Source: CAWJHE01 sp964614855
GTDB taxonomy: Bacteria; Chloroflexota; Anaerolineae; Anaerolineales; UBA4823
Assembly: GCA_964614855.1 (NCBI GenBank)
Contig: CAZTMX010000063.1
Location: 1-14,877, forward strand
DNA length: 14,877 bases
Direction: 5' to 3'
Below are positions 6,483 to 13,566 of the stretch, in pieces. The position numbers were made by a program, and so were the translations under genes. Each line of letters starts with the position of its first letter. Position 1 is the stretch's first letter. The notes under the pieces are model-generated. The model was not told the origin of the DNA, searched no databases, and saw only the letters and a list, made by a program, of their open reading frames with translations.

Positions 6483-6564
6483 GCTCTTATTTTAACCTCG
6501 CTGGCGTCCAGCGGGGGATGACTATCGCAAATTGGTGCCAGAAAATGTGCTTTTGTGGCGCATG

Positions 6565-7446
6565 TTAGAGCGTCACTTCACTCTCCCTGGCTCGCATGGA
6601 ATTAAATGCCGCGATAGAAACTTCCAGCATTTTGAGATCTGGTTCACGCGTGGTCAGGTGCTGCAAAGCCAGGTTGGGTTTGATCAGCCAACAAACCAGT
6701 TTCGATTGCAAGTGCTTTGCGGTCCAGCGGATATATTCATAAGCCACGCCGGCAAGAACCGGCAGAAGCAGAACACGGCTGGCAAGGCGCCAGAAAGTGG
6801 GCAGCGGTCCGAGCATGCTAAAGACCAGGATCGAAAGCAGCACCAGGGTGAGCAGAAAAGCGGTTCCGCAGCGGGGATGCTCGATGGAATATTTGGCTAC
6901 CTTTTCGGGTACCAGTTCTTCACCGGCTTCAAAAGCGTTAATGGTTTTATGCTCTGCACCGTGATAGGAAAACACGCGCCGCACATCTGGCATCAACCCG
7001 ATGGCCCAGATGTAACCGACCAGCAGAAGCAAGCGCACCAGGCCTTCGATCAGGTTGCTCCACCAGGCGTTCAGACCCAGGTAGTGCTCGCTCAGTTGGC
7101 CGATCCCAGCTGGCGCCAGGAAGAACAAGCCAATGCCTATTGCAATGGAGAGACCCAGGGTAAAGTAAAGGGCGGGTCCTTCCAGCTTTTCGTCTTCACC
7201 GCTTTGCGTGTTGGCGGATATGGTCAGGGCGCGCATCCCCAGACCCAGGGCATCCCATAACATAATCAAACCGCGCAGGAAGGGGATTTTGGTGATCTTG
7301 CTTTTGTATATGCCGGACAAGGGTTCGGAGTGCACCACGATTTCATCCGTGGGAGCGCGCATGGCGATGGCAACGCTATTTGCGCCGCGCATCATCACGC
7401 CCTCAATCACCGCCTGGCCGCCGTAGCTTGGTAGTTTATCTGTCAT
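6565..7446 (-). CDS. yqhQ: YqhQ family membrane protein (DUF1385)
   Basis: A 293-residue membrane protein of the YqhQ/DUF1385 family, whose biochemical role is not established. Family landmarks are clear: GGQAVIEGVMMRG at 9-21 near the N-terminus, YHGAEHKTINAFE at 161-173, and HPRCGTAFLL at 190-199. The conserved His, Glu and Cys residues suggest a metal site, hence the common description as a predicted metal-dependent enzyme. Hydrophobic segments fall at about 92-114, 132-152, 196-213 and 222-236. The ATG at 7446 has no Shine-Dalgarno. Instead a near-consensus promoter ends six nt before it, so the mRNA is probably leaderless. The CARDB-WD40 gene lies 82 nt downstream and could be read from the same promoter. 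Confidence 0.93.
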   Translation of the reverse strand: MTDKLPSYGGQAVIEGVMMRGANSVAIAMRAPTDEIVVHSEPLSGIYKSKITKIPFLRGLIMLWDALGLGMRALTISANTQSGEDEKLEGPALYFTLGLSIAIGIGLFFLAPAGIGQLSEHYLGLNAWWSNLIEGLVRLLLLVGYIWAIGLMPDVRRVFSYHGAEHKTINAFEAGEELVPEKVAKYSIEHPRCGTAFLLTLVLLSILVFSMLGPLPTFWRLASRVLLLPVLAGVAYEYIRWTAKHLQSKLVCWLIKPNLALQHLTTREPDLKMLEVSIAAFNSMRARESEVTL

Positions 7447-7452
7447 AGTGAG

Positions 7453-7481
7453 ATTGTAAGAGCAGCCTGTCTACCCGTCAA
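7453..7481 (-). promoter_or_regulatory. Near-consensus promoter giving a leaderless yqhQ mRNA
   Basis: On the minus strand TTGACG (7476-7481) and TACAAT (7453-7458) are spaced by exactly 17 nt. The -10 box ends at 7453 and the yqhQ ATG begins at 7446, so a normal start about seven nt past the -10 falls on the A of the ATG. No ribosome site is present, in line with a leaderless message. Confidence 0.75.
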
Positions 7482-7517
7482 TGCCTGCATGGGGAACTCT
7501 GATCATACTCTTATTCA

Positions 7518-8891
7518 TCAGGCGCCCATTTTCATAAAAAATCGCACCAGGGTATCGACGCCGCGGTAATAGGTGGGCAAGTGTAGTTTTTCGTTGGGGG
7601 CGTGGATATTGTCTTCGGGCAGCCCAAAACCCACCAGCACGCTTTCAATCCCCAGGTATTTTTGGAAGCTGGCTGTCACCGGCACGCTGCCGCCCTCGCG
7701 GCGGAAAACCGGTCGTTTACCCCAGCTTTCTTCCAGCGCCTCGCTAAAGGCTACTACCCCTGGGATACTCCGGTTGGTGACCGAGGCAAAGCCGCCAGCC
7801 ATCTGGGTCACTTCCCAACGCACTGTGTCTGGCGCGTGGGCTTTCAGATAGGCGAGCAGCTGCTGGTGCACTTCGGCGGGGTCCTGATCTGGCACCAGGC
7901 GCATGGAAATCTTTGCCATGGCTTTGGCGGGCAGCACGGTCTTTGAGCCTTCACCGGTAAAACCGGAGAGCAGCCCATTGACTTCCAGGGTGGGGCGAGC
8001 GCCCAGACGTTCGATGCTGGTGTAGCCGGCTTCGCCGTATAGTTTCGGTGAACCGGTCTGATCCAGGTAGTACTGGTCGTCCATGGGCAGGCGAGTGAAC
8101 TCTGCACGTTCTTCGGCTTCCAGCGGGACGACGCGGTCGTAAAAACCAGGCAGGGTGACGCGCCCCTGGTCATCGTGCATACCGGCGATCAGCTCGCACA
8201 GCACGGTGGCGGGGTTGTGAATGGCGCCGCCGAAAAGACCAGAGTGCAAATCTCCCTTGGGGCCGTAAATACGCAGCTCAAAATACGCCAGCCCACGCAG
8301 ACCATAGGTGATGGTGGGGATATCTGCAGCGATCATACCCGTGTCCGGGTTCAAGACAAAATTGCTGGCAAGAAGCTCTTTATGGCTGGAGACAAAGTCA
8401 TCAAAGTGTACCGAGCCAATTTCCTCTTCGCCTTCAAAGATGAATTTGATATTTGCAGGGAAAGAACCTGTGCGTACGATGGCTTCAATGGCGTTTAGCG
8501 TGGCAGTGATCTGGCCTTTCATATCCGATGTGCCGCGCCCGTAAAGCTGGTCGCCGATTTGGGTGGCTTTAAAAGCCGGGGTCTGCCAGAGCTCCAACGG
8601 TTCAGCGGGTTGCACATCATAATGCCCATAAACCAGGATCGTTTGCTTATCAGGACCGGCCGAAAGGAGCTCACCGTAAACGATGGGATGACCTTTGGTG
8701 GGATAGATGGTGACATTTTGTATTCCGAGCGCACGCAGGTGGTCAGCCAGCCATTCAGCCGCGTGCTGTACTTCATGTTTGACTGTTGGGTCTGTAGAGA
8801 TCGAAGGAATGTTGACGAATTCCATTAGATCATCCAAATATTTCTGCTGGTGTACCTGTGTATATGCTAGTGCCTGTTCGAGATGGGTCAT
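7518..8891 (-). CDS. M20 family metallopeptidase (dipeptidase-like)
   Basis: A 457-residue di-zinc exopeptidase of the M20 (ArgE/DapE/carboxypeptidase G2) family, probably acting on dipeptides or short peptides in the cytoplasm. Metal and catalytic motifs are complete: GHYDVQPAE with H90 and the catalytic D92, the bridging D123 in GRGTSDMKG, EGEEEIG with catalytic and metal-binding glutamates at 155-156, D183 in NPDTGM, and the last His in NIHAPNEK near the C-terminus (about 432). The lid/dimerisation domain lies between, with DLHSG at its start. No signal peptide is seen. The start is fixed by a strong AGGAGG six nt upstream. It lies 60 nt after the DUF1361 gene, with a hairpin between, and 71 nt before yqhQ, which has its own promoter. 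The exact substrate cannot be read from sequence. Confidence 0.93.
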   Translation of the reverse strand: MTHLEQALAYTQVHQQKYLDDLMEFVNIPSISTDPTVKHEVQHAAEWLADHLRALGIQNVTIYPTKGHPIVYGELLSAGPDKQTILVYGHYDVQPAEPLELWQTPAFKATQIGDQLYGRGTSDMKGQITATLNAIEAIVRTGSFPANIKFIFEGEEEIGSVHFDDFVSSHKELLASNFVLNPDTGMIAADIPTITYGLRGLAYFELRIYGPKGDLHSGLFGGAIHNPATVLCELIAGMHDDQGRVTLPGFYDRVVPLEAEERAEFTRLPMDDQYYLDQTGSPKLYGEAGYTSIERLGARPTLEVNGLLSGFTGEGSKTVLPAKAMAKISMRLVPDQDPAEVHQQLLAYLKAHAPDTVRWEVTQMAGGFASVTNRSIPGVVAFSEALEESWGKRPVFRREGGSVPVTASFQKYLGIESVLVGFGLPEDNIHAPNEKLHLPTYYRGVDTLVRFFMKMGA

Positions 8892-8921
8892 AAGTTCCTC
8901 CTATTGAGACTGAAATTTGAC

Positions 8922-8936
8922 CAGCGTTTTTCGCTG
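8922..8936 (-). terminator. Small hairpin between the DUF1361 and M20 genes
   Basis: CAGCG (8922-8926) and CGCTG (8932-8936) form a 5-bp stem with a 5-nt loop in the 60-nt gap. On the minus strand it is followed by GTCAAATTT rather than a clean U tract, so termination would be weak. The plus-strand orientation has the better tail (TTTGTTTTT) but no plus-strand gene ends there. It may only attenuate or protect the transcript. Confidence 0.35.
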
Positions 8937-8951
8937 TTTGTTTTTGCCAGT

Positions 8952-9638
8952 TTAAAGCCTGTCATCCAGATGACGGATGGAGACGAACATAAAGTAGATG
9001 ACAAATAAAAACGCGCTAAAAAGGATGGTAAATCCGAAAAAGCGCAAATTTTCTAATGGATTTCCCAGGCGAGAAGAGATATCCCCCAGGATCGATCTGG
9101 GATGGGATAGCAAATCCCAGGTATTCCAGCGCTCAAAGCGCCCGAGGTAAATCCCAATGCCGCCCAGGAAAAGAGCGCCCAGTGAGAAAAGCCAGCTGAT
9201 GCCCAGGCCCAGGTGAGATTTGACGATGATCTGGTAGGTGCGCAAAGAGGCGATCGCAAGGAATAGCCCCGTCCAAGAAAAGGTTGCGAGCATGAGGATG
9301 TCGTACATCAATGGAATATAAGGGCGTTGGCTGAGATGGAGGAAATCGGTGACAATGTAAGGGGCGTTGGGGAAGAAAACCAGCCAGATCGCCATGGGGA
9401 CCAGGTGAAGCCACCATTTTCCGGGAGAGGAGCTATGAACCAGGGCGGAGAAGATGCTGACCAGGTATGGGATCCACGCCAGGAAGAGGTTCCAAACCAG
9501 GTTGGCATAAACCACAGTGTTCCCGCTGAGGATTACCCTGACCACAAACATGCTGAGCGCCAGGGCGCTGGAGAGCAAGATGGGGTAAAAAAGCTGGGAG
9601 ACCAGGAAACGGTGTATTTTGAGTATCGATTGGCTCAT
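8952..9638 (-). CDS. DUF1361 domain membrane protein
   Basis: A 228-residue integral membrane protein matching DUF1361, a family of unknown function. The signature segments are FFPNAPYIVTDFLHL (88-102) and GIGIYLGRFERWNTWD (160-175), both at the ends of membrane helices, with Asp, His, Arg and Trp residues that could form a site. About six hydrophobic helices are visible (roughly 17-38, 44-65, 77-95, 111-131, 143-165, 197-222). I chose the ATG at 9638. A TTG at 9644 is in frame but unlikely. A perfect TATAAT at 9654-9659 (minus strand) predicts a leader of only about ten nt, and the ribosome site is weak. It is divergent from the molybdenum-hydroxylase operon and 60 nt upstream of the M20 peptidase. 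Nothing links it to either in function. Confidence 0.88.
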   Translation of the reverse strand: MSQSILKIHRFLVSQLFYPILLSSALALSMFVVRVILSGNTVVYANLVWNLFLAWIPYLVSIFSALVHSSSPGKWWLHLVPMAIWLVFFPNAPYIVTDFLHLSQRPYIPLMYDILMLATFSWTGLFLAIASLRTYQIIVKSHLGLGISWLFSLGALFLGGIGIYLGRFERWNTWDLLSHPRSILGDISSRLGNPLENLRFFGFTILFSAFLFVIYFMFVSIRHLDDRL

Positions 9639-9653
9639 AAGCAATATCCCATG

Positions 9654-9659
9654 ATTATA
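9654..9659 (-). promoter_or_regulatory. -10 box of the DUF1361 gene
   Basis: The minus strand reads TATAAT here, 15 nt before the ATG at 9638. The nearest -35-like hexamer, TTGATT, is only 13 nt upstream, which is too close for a standard promoter, so the -35 element is uncertain. Confidence 0.45.
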
Positions 9660-9721
9660 TGTTATTTTTGCTAATCAAGGAGGACATTCGCGGCGCTCCC
9701 CGTAGGGGTTGGCCCGGATTG

Positions 9722-9730
9722 TGCTAAAAT
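9722..9730 (+). promoter_or_regulatory. Extended -10 promoter of the molybdenum-hydroxylase operon
   Basis: TGCTAAAAT is a TGn-extended -10 element. No good -35 box lies 16-18 nt upstream, which is tolerated for extended -10 promoters and also common where an activator is needed. The predicted start near 9737 falls directly before a leader whose two ends are complementary. Confidence 0.5.
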
Positions 9731-9738
9731 AGTATTCT

Positions 9739-9853
9739 GGATCGGTGGTCGACGCAGGCTTGGCTTGCGGCGGCGTCGGGTAAGGTTCAGCAGGAACAGC
9801 CTGTCGAAAAGCGCCTCCGTTCAAATACAGGTAGAAAGGGATTTTGCCGATCC
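9739..9853 (+). promoter_or_regulatory. Candidate structured 5' leader of the molybdenum-hydroxylase operon
   Basis: GGATCGG (9739-9745) at the predicted 5' end is exactly complementary to CCGATCC (9847-9853), which touches the ATG. Inside are CGACGC (9750-9755) with GCGTCG (9773-9778), and a small CAGG/CCTG hairpin (9791-9803). The only purine-rich ribosome-site candidate, GAAAGGG (9834-9840), is 13 nt from the ATG, farther than usual, so folding could control access or spacing. This has the outline of a cis-regulatory RNA. I cannot match it to a known class. The molybdenum-cofactor riboswitch would fit the genes, but I do not recognise its conserved core. Confidence 0.4.
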
Positions 9854-10732
9854 ATGGAGACCTGGAAAAGCTATCGTCTGGCCAAGTCTTTGAGTGAGGC
9901 CCTGGATCTTCTTGCTGCCGAGCCGGGGGTTTCGCGCGCGGTGGCGGGCGGCACCGATTTGCTGCTGGATTTGCAGCAAGGTCGCCAGCAGCCGGTGAAT
10001 ACCCTGGTAGATGTCACACAAATCCCCGAAATGTCCGTCCTGGAGGTGCTCCAGGATTTCCTGTTTATTGGCGCAGCAGTGCCGTTGAAAAAAATTCTCG
10101 CTTCACCCCAGGTCAAGCAGCACGCCAGGGCACTTACGGAAGCCGCCGGGCTTATCGGCGGACCGCAGGTGCGCAACGTGGCTACGCTGGGCGGGAATGT
10201 GGTTCATGCCTTGCCGGCGGCGGACGGTGCGATTGCTTTGCTGGCATTAGGCGCACAGGCGCAGGTCGCCAGCCGGGAAGGCATACGCCTGGTGGGCCTG
10301 GAAGAGCTTTACCTGGGTCCTGGTCAATCGTCGCTGGACGCCCAAAAGGAAATCCTGTTGGGTTTCCGCCTGCCGCTCGCTGCTGCGGGGCAGGGTTCTG
10401 CACACCGGCGTGTGATGCGACCGCAGGGGGTGGCGATCGCAATCTTGAACTGCGCGGTCTGGGTGCAGCGGGATGGCGAGAGCGTAGCGGATGTGCGCAT
10501 CGCCATGGGTCCAGCGGCTCCGGTGCCATTTCGGGCACGGGAGACAGAGCAAACGCTGCTCGGGTGCAAACCAGGCGAACAGGCGCTGGCAGATGCAAAT
10601 CATGTCCTGTTATCTGAAGTGCGCTTGCGCACCAGCGCGCACCGGGCAAGTGCGGAATACCGCAAATGCCTGGCAGGTGTGCTGCTGGCGGATGCATTTA
10701 GCGCTGCCTGGCAGCGTACATTTGAAGCTTAA
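9854..10732 (+). CDS. Molybdenum hydroxylase FAD-binding subunit (XdhB/CoxM/YgfM-like)
   Basis: A 292-residue flavoprotein subunit of a xanthine-dehydrogenase-family enzyme. It takes electrons from the 2Fe-2S clusters of its partner and passes them through FAD to an acceptor. The FAD pyrophosphate-binding signatures are both present: AGGTDLL at 31-37 and IGGPQVRNVATLGGNV at 101-116. The C-terminal part (about 180-285) fits the CO-dehydrogenase flavoprotein C-terminal domain. No extra iron-sulfur insert is seen. The length matches separate FAD subunits of three-domain hydroxylases such as E. coli YgfM, which is encoded next to xdhD and ssnA. The ATG at 9854 directly follows a self-complementary leader and has a distant ribosome site. 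The molybdenum subunit starts 59 nt downstream after a hairpin. The physiological electron acceptor is not evident. Confidence 0.92.
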   Translation: METWKSYRLAKSLSEALDLLAAEPGVSRAVAGGTDLLLDLQQGRQQPVNTLVDVTQIPEMSVLEVLQDFLFIGAAVPLKKILASPQVKQHARALTEAAGLIGGPQVRNVATLGGNVVHALPAADGAIALLALGAQAQVASREGIRLVGLEELYLGPGQSSLDAQKEILLGFRLPLAAAGQGSAHRRVMRPQGVAIAILNCAVWVQRDGESVADVRIAMGPAAPVPFRARETEQTLLGCKPGEQALADANHVLLSEVRLRTSAHRASAEYRKCLAGVLLADAFSAAWQRTFEA

Positions 10733-10740
10733 TTAAAATT

Positions 10741-10761
10741 CACGCCGGTAGAATTGGCGTG
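10741..10761 (+). promoter_or_regulatory. Intercistronic hairpin between FAD and Mo/Fe-S subunit genes
   Basis: CACGCC (10741-10746) pairs with GGCGTG (10756-10761) around a 9-nt loop, in the 59-nt gap. No U tract follows, so it is not a standard terminator. It may stabilise or mark processing of the operon mRNA and tune the ratio of the two subunits. Confidence 0.45.
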
Positions 10762-10791
10762 GATTGGGCGTGTCGATAAAGAGAAAAGCCG

Positions 10792-13566
10792 ATGGAATTA
10801 TCTGTGAATCAAAAGCTGGTACAGGTGGAACCCGCCCCCGGCGAGATGCTGGCAGATTTGCTGCGCAATCGCCTTGGGCTGACGGGTGTAAAGATCGGCT
10901 GCAACGAAGCTGAATGCGGCGCCTGTACGGTAATCATTGACGGCGAAGCGATTTTGTCCTGCACCTACCCGGCAGCAAAAGCGGAGGGGAAGCAGGTGTT
11001 GACTATAGAAGGACTGTCTGCACTTCACCCTTTACAAGATGCGTTCATTAAATACGGAGCTGTGCAGTGCGGTTTCTGCATTCCTGGTCAAATAATGACG
11101 GCTTTTGCGCTGCTGCAAAAGAACCCTTCGCCAACCGAAGAAGATATCCGCCATGCCTTAAAAGATACGCTGTGCCGCTGCGGCGGCTACCCGGCGATCG
11201 TGCGTGCTGTGCAGGCTGCTGCCCAGGCGCTGCGCAGTGGCGAACCTGTTGCGCCCCCCGAGGTACTTGAAGCATCTGGCGCGCACACTGTGGTGGGCAA
11301 AAGTCTCACCCGGCCGGATGCGGTCGACAAGGTAACCGGAAAGGCGCTCTACACCGATGATCTAAAGTTTGACGACATGCTGCACGCCCGGGTGAAACGG
11401 GCGGATTTGCCGCATGCTCTGGTCAAGCGCATTGATATCAGCCGGGCGCTGGCTGCCCCGGGTGTGGCAGCAGTGTTGACGGCTGCGGATATCCCGGGCG
11501 AGCTCAACCACGGGTTGGTGATCTATGATTGGCCTGCGCTGGTGGGCGTTGGCGAGCGGGTGCGTTACCTGGGTGATGCGCTGGCGATCGTGGCTGCAGA
11601 AACGCGTGAGCAAGCCGGCCAGGCGCTGGAGCTGATTGAGGTGGAGTACGAGCCGCAGCCTGTGGTTAGTAACCCGGTACAGGCACGCCAGCCAGAAGCA
11701 CCGCAATTGCACCCTTCCGGCAATTTGCTCAAGCATATCAAAGTACGGAAAGGGGATGTGCAGCAGGGTTTTGCCGAAGCAGATGTGGTCCTGGAACATA
11801 TTTTTCACACCGCAATCACCGACCATGCCTTTATGGAGCCGGAGTGCAGCATAGCCAGGGTCACGGCGGATGGGCGGATCGAAGTCTATGTTGGTTCACA
11901 AATCCCATACGCGGATCGCGAACAGGTGGCGCGCTGCCTGGGACTGCCACTTGAGCAGGTACGCATCATAGGTCAGACCATGGGGGGAGGTTTTGGCGGC
12001 AAGGAAGACATCACTGGTCAGATCCATGCTGCCCTGTTGGCGCAGCGCAGCGGTCGACCGGTAAAGCTGCTGTTCGACCGCCATGAAAGCCTGGTGGTCC
12101 ACCCCAAACGGCATGCAACCCAGATTCGGGTGAAAATGGGTGCAAAAAGCGATGGTAGGCTTACCGCAGTGGAGACGGAGCTTTACGGCGATACCGGTGC
12201 TTATGCCTCGCTGGGGGATAAAGTGCTGACGCGCGCCACTACCCACTCTTCGGGTCCCTATGAGATGCCGCATGCACGCGCCGATTGTTATGCCATGTAC
12301 ACCAATAACCCGCCCGCAGGCGCATTCCGCGGTTTTGGGGTGACCCAATCTGCGTTTGCTGTGGAAAGCATGATGGATATGCTGGCGGAAGAACTGGGGT
12401 TGGATCCGGTGCAATTGAGGCAGAAGAATGCCTTGCGCCCTGGCAGCGTCACCAATACCGGGCAGGCTCTACATGAAAGCGTTGGGTTGTTGGAGTGCAT
12501 CGAACGGGTGAGTGCAGAGATGCACAAGCTGTCCGGCGGTGAGCCTTTCCAATCCAGGCCGGTGCCTGGGTCGCCGCATCTTAAGCGCGCCTGGGGGTTT
12601 GCTGCGGCGTATAAAAACACCGGGCTGGGCGGCGGAGCGCCTGACAAGGCGGGTGCTGAGGTGGAGCTATACGAAGATGGGATGCTGGAAGTGCGTACCT
12701 CCTCGGCGGAATTGGGACAGGGCTTGGTGACCGTACTGCAGATGATCGTGGCAGAAGAATTTGGGCTGCCTGCAGAGCGGGTGCGGGTGTTGGTGATGGA
12801 CACTGACCTGACCCCTGACGGCGGACCGACAACCGCTTCGCGCCAGACCTACCTATCCGGCAATGCCGCCCTGTACGCAGCCCGCACACTGCGCCAGGCG
12901 ATGGTTACCACATTGGCAGAAAAATTTGACCAGTCTCCCGAGAATATTCGTTTTGTTGAAGGACTGGCTCAGCTACAGGGGCAATCTGTGCCGCTGGGGG
13001 AGATCGTGGGCTGGATGCGTGCTGAAGGGCGAGAGCCGCGTGCGCTTTATGAATATTGGGCGCCTGAAACGCGCCCGCTAGGGGAAGGCGGCGATATGCA
13101 CTTTGCCTATTCCTTTGCCGCACAGGCAGCCGAAGTTGAGGTGGACCTGCGAACCGGCGAGACGCGCGTGCTGCGTGTGATCGCCGCAAATGATGTTGGC
13201 AAGGCGATTAACCCGCTGGGACTGCAAGGCCAGGTGGAAGGCGGGATCATGATGGGCATCGGCAATGCCTTGATTGAGAATTTTATTGTCGAAGAAGGGC
13301 GGATCTTCACTGACCGCATGGCACGCTACCGTATCCCAACTATCCAACATACCCCTGAGATTATATCGATTGTGGTCGAACATCCGGCTGCGGATGGACC
13401 GTATGGAGCAAAAGGGGTGGGTGAGATCGTCAGCATCCCAACCACACCGGCGATTACCAATGCTATTTACAACGCGGTGGGTGTGCGCGTGGATCGCTTG
13501 CCTGTGGATCAGGAGGAAATTATCCGCCGGTTGCAAGTGAAAGATGATTTGGAGGGTGTATGCTGA
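10792..13566 (+). CDS. Molybdenum hydroxylase, fused 2Fe-2S and molybdopterin subunits (candidate selenium-dependent xanthine dehydrogenase-like)
   Basis: A 924-residue hydroxylase of the xanthine dehydrogenase/aldehyde oxidase family. These enzymes insert a water-derived oxygen into a C-H bond, typically of a purine or other N-heterocycle. Residues 1-75 bind a plant-type 2Fe-2S cluster (C37, C42, C45, C57). Residues 76-155 bind the second (C93, C96, C128, C130). From about 165 on lies the Mo-pterin domain, with GGGFGGKED near 397, AGAFRGFG near 509, an ELGQG motif near 640, and GAKGVGE near 872, whose Glu (about 878) is the expected catalytic base. The 2Fe-2S plus Mo fusion with a separate FAD protein is the XdhD layout. 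Adjacency to ssnA suggests the selenium-dependent class, in which Se is a labile Mo ligand and not selenocysteine. That class and the substrate are inference. The stop overlaps the ssnA start by seven nt. Confidence 0.9.
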   Translation: MELSVNQKLVQVEPAPGEMLADLLRNRLGLTGVKIGCNEAECGACTVIIDGEAILSCTYPAAKAEGKQVLTIEGLSALHPLQDAFIKYGAVQCGFCIPGQIMTAFALLQKNPSPTEEDIRHALKDTLCRCGGYPAIVRAVQAAAQALRSGEPVAPPEVLEASGAHTVVGKSLTRPDAVDKVTGKALYTDDLKFDDMLHARVKRADLPHALVKRIDISRALAAPGVAAVLTAADIPGELNHGLVIYDWPALVGVGERVRYLGDALAIVAAETREQAGQALELIEVEYEPQPVVSNPVQARQPEAPQLHPSGNLLKHIKVRKGDVQQGFAEADVVLEHIFHTAITDHAFMEPECSIARVTADGRIEVYVGSQIPYADREQVARCLGLPLEQVRIIGQTMGGGFGGKEDITGQIHAALLAQRSGRPVKLLFDRHESLVVHPKRHATQIRVKMGAKSDGRLTAVETELYGDTGAYASLGDKVLTRATTHSSGPYEMPHARADCYAMYTNNPPAGAFRGFGVTQSAFAVESMMDMLAEELGLDPVQLRQKNALRPGSVTNTGQALHESVGLLECIERVSAEMHKLSGGEPFQSRPVPGSPHLKRAWGFAAAYKNTGLGGGAPDKAGAEVELYEDGMLEVRTSSAELGQGLVTVLQMIVAEEFGLPAERVRVLVMDTDLTPDGGPTTASRQTYLSGNAALYAARTLRQAMVTTLAEKFDQSPENIRFVEGLAQLQGQSVPLGEIVGWMRAEGREPRALYEYWAPETRPLGEGGDMHFAYSFAAQAAEVEVDLRTGETRVLRVIAANDVGKAINPLGLQGQVEGGIMMGIGNALIENFIVEEGRIFTDRMARYRIPTIQHTPEIISIVVEHPAADGPYGAKGVGEIVSIPTTPAITNAIYNAVGVRVDRLPVDQEEIIRRLQVKDDLEGVC

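Noticed and set aside
6459..6500. Second leaderless promoter before the WD40 lipoprotein (TAAAAT six nt upstream of 6482)
   Set aside because: There is no TG extension and no -35 box at an acceptable distance. The gene may simply be read from the yqhQ promoter.
9814..9832. tRNA remnant (a T-loop-like GTTCAAAT at 9819-9826)
   Set aside because: The flanking bases do not form a T stem, and no acceptor or anticodon arm can be drawn.
9739..9853. Molybdenum-cofactor riboswitch or SRP RNA
   Set aside because: A molybdoenzyme follows, and CCTCC and GTTCAAAT words tempt a match, but I could not place the conserved core of either RNA. It is kept only as an unclassified structured leader.
12288..12803. 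Long antisense frames across the hydroxylase gene
   Set aside because: They are typical shadow frames of a moderately GC-rich coding sequence. They have no ribosome sites or recognisable domains, and the sense strand is a well-conserved enzyme.
13564..13566. Selenocysteine readthrough of TGA stops, for example at the end of the hydroxylase gene or the M50 gene (329-331)
   Set aside because: Beyond the hydroxylase stop the frame is not continued by homologous protein, because ssnA uses another frame. Beyond the M50 stop only four codons precede a TAA. I saw no Sec insertion element and no truncated selenoprotein.
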